From Hydrogenophaga intermedia (GTDB taxonomy: Bacteria > Pseudomonadota > Gammaproteobacteria > Burkholderiales > Burkholderiaceae_C), in assembly GCF_023715105.1 (NCBI RefSeq), contig NZ_JAMBNO010000016.1:1-64000 (forward strand): DNA of 64,000 nt. Reading direction: 5' to 3'. The notes under the pieces are model-generated. The model was not told the DNA's origin and ran no database searches. It worked only from the letters and a program-made list of their open reading frames with translations. Below, piece by piece: positions 63,586-64,000 of this stretch (within the stretch, counting starts at the first letter, position 1; each line of letters starts with the position of its first letter). Made by a program: the position numbers and the translations under genes.

Positions 63586-64000
63586 TGGCGCCCTGCTGCG
63601 CACGCTCTGGCTGGCCTCGCCCGCGCTGCCGGTCGGCGGCTTTTCGTACTCCGAAGGGTTGGAGGCCGCGGTCGACGCGGGCCGCGTGCACGACGAAGCC
63701 ACCGCCGCGGCCTGGCTGGTCGATCAATTGCTGATCGGCCCCGCGCGCAGCGACTTCGCGGTCGCGGCGCAAGCCATCATGGCCTGGCGTGCGAACGATC
63801 TGGCACGCGTGCGCGACCTCAACGCCTGGGTGCTCCACACACGCGAGACGAGCGAACTGCGGCTGCAGGCCGAACAGATGGGCCGCTCGCTGCTGGCCTG
63901 GGCGCAGTCGCTGGGCGACTTCGGCGCGCCGCTGCTGCGGCAACTGACCGATGCGCGACTGGACCCGCCCACCTGGCCCGTGGCCAGCGCCTGCGCCGCC
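63569..64000 (+). CDS. ureF: Urease accessory protein UreF (cut by window end)
   Basis: The first 144 codons are present and the gene runs past the right edge. It encodes LLRTLWLASPALPVGGFSYS-EGLEAAVDAGRV, the conserved N terminus of UreF, then WLVDQLLIGPARSDFAVAA and TRETSELRLQAEQMGRSLL. UreF is the GTPase-activating/gating partner of UreG in nickel insertion. The start is 63569 (MTMATDG) or 63575 (MATDG); both overlap the ureE end. Confidence 0.95.
   Translation, partial: MTMATDGALLRTLWLASPALPVGGFSYSEGLEAAVDAGRVHDEATAAAWLVDQLLIGPARSDFAVAAQAIMAWRANDLARVRDLNAWVLHTRETSELRLQAEQMGRSLLAWAQSLGDFGAPLLRQLTDARLDPPTWPVASACAA

Overview
The window is high-GC DNA (every long gene is strongly GC3-biased) with the gene content of a Burkholderiales beta-proteobacterium, most likely a Comamonadaceae member such as Hydrogenophaga or Variovorax. 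Pointers are the urt and ure operons, Bug-type and TRAP solute-binding proteins, a zwf-pgl-edd-eda-pgi operon and Comamonadaceae-style intergenic repeats. The genus is inference.

Layout. 0.3-0.5 kb: internally deleted IS3-family remnant. 0.7-1.3 kb: decayed AraC-type regulator. 1.35-3.9 kb (-): GntR regulator and two phytanoyl-CoA dioxygenase-like enzymes. 4.6-10 kb: TRAP transporter operon with an amidohydrolase (-), divergent from a MocR-type regulator (+). 10.1-15.1 kb: methyltransferase, small unknown protein and TetR regulator (-), cytochrome c and metallo-beta-lactamase-fold protein (+), Rieske ring-hydroxylating oxygenase alpha/beta (-). 15.2-22.7 kb: DedA, mutL, lipoprotein hydrolase, frameshifted zeta-toxin-like gene with a small partner, Bcr/CflA exporter, miaA and an orphan ABC ATPase. 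22.8-29.0 kb: Entner-Doudoroff operon behind a HexR-like operator.

29-36 kb looks like a purine-linked nitrogen locus: an NMT1-type ABC importer, two CDA-fold deaminases, a Rieske oxygenase, a second NMT1-type binding protein and ureD. The divergent Rieske and binding-protein genes each carry a leader element matching the NMT1-motif (xanthine) riboswitch. 36.3-45.6 kb: degenerate-receiver/TPR protein, LysR, indolepyruvate ferredoxin oxidoreductase pair, Bug protein, DUF2855 protein and an SDR lacking its catalytic Tyr and Lys. 45.6-51.2 kb (-): urtABCDE urea transporter.

51.5-55.8 kb holds the strangest genes: two large convergent proteins, both with the Cys-Asp-Asp-Arg signature and downstream blocks of NEL-type (IpaH/SspH/NopM) E3 ubiquitin ligases, although no secretion system is visible. 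56-60.4 kb (-): a hybrid histidine kinase fused to an NCS1 purine/cytosine-permease-like domain plus its LuxR-type response regulator, divergent from the urease genes ureA-(54-aa peptide)-ureB-ureC-ureE-ureF, the last cut by the window end.

Working together (inference): purine uptake and deamination, urea import and urease all feed ammonium. The permease-kinase and the xanthine riboswitches would supply sensing. The glucose operon and the housekeeping genes are independent of this.
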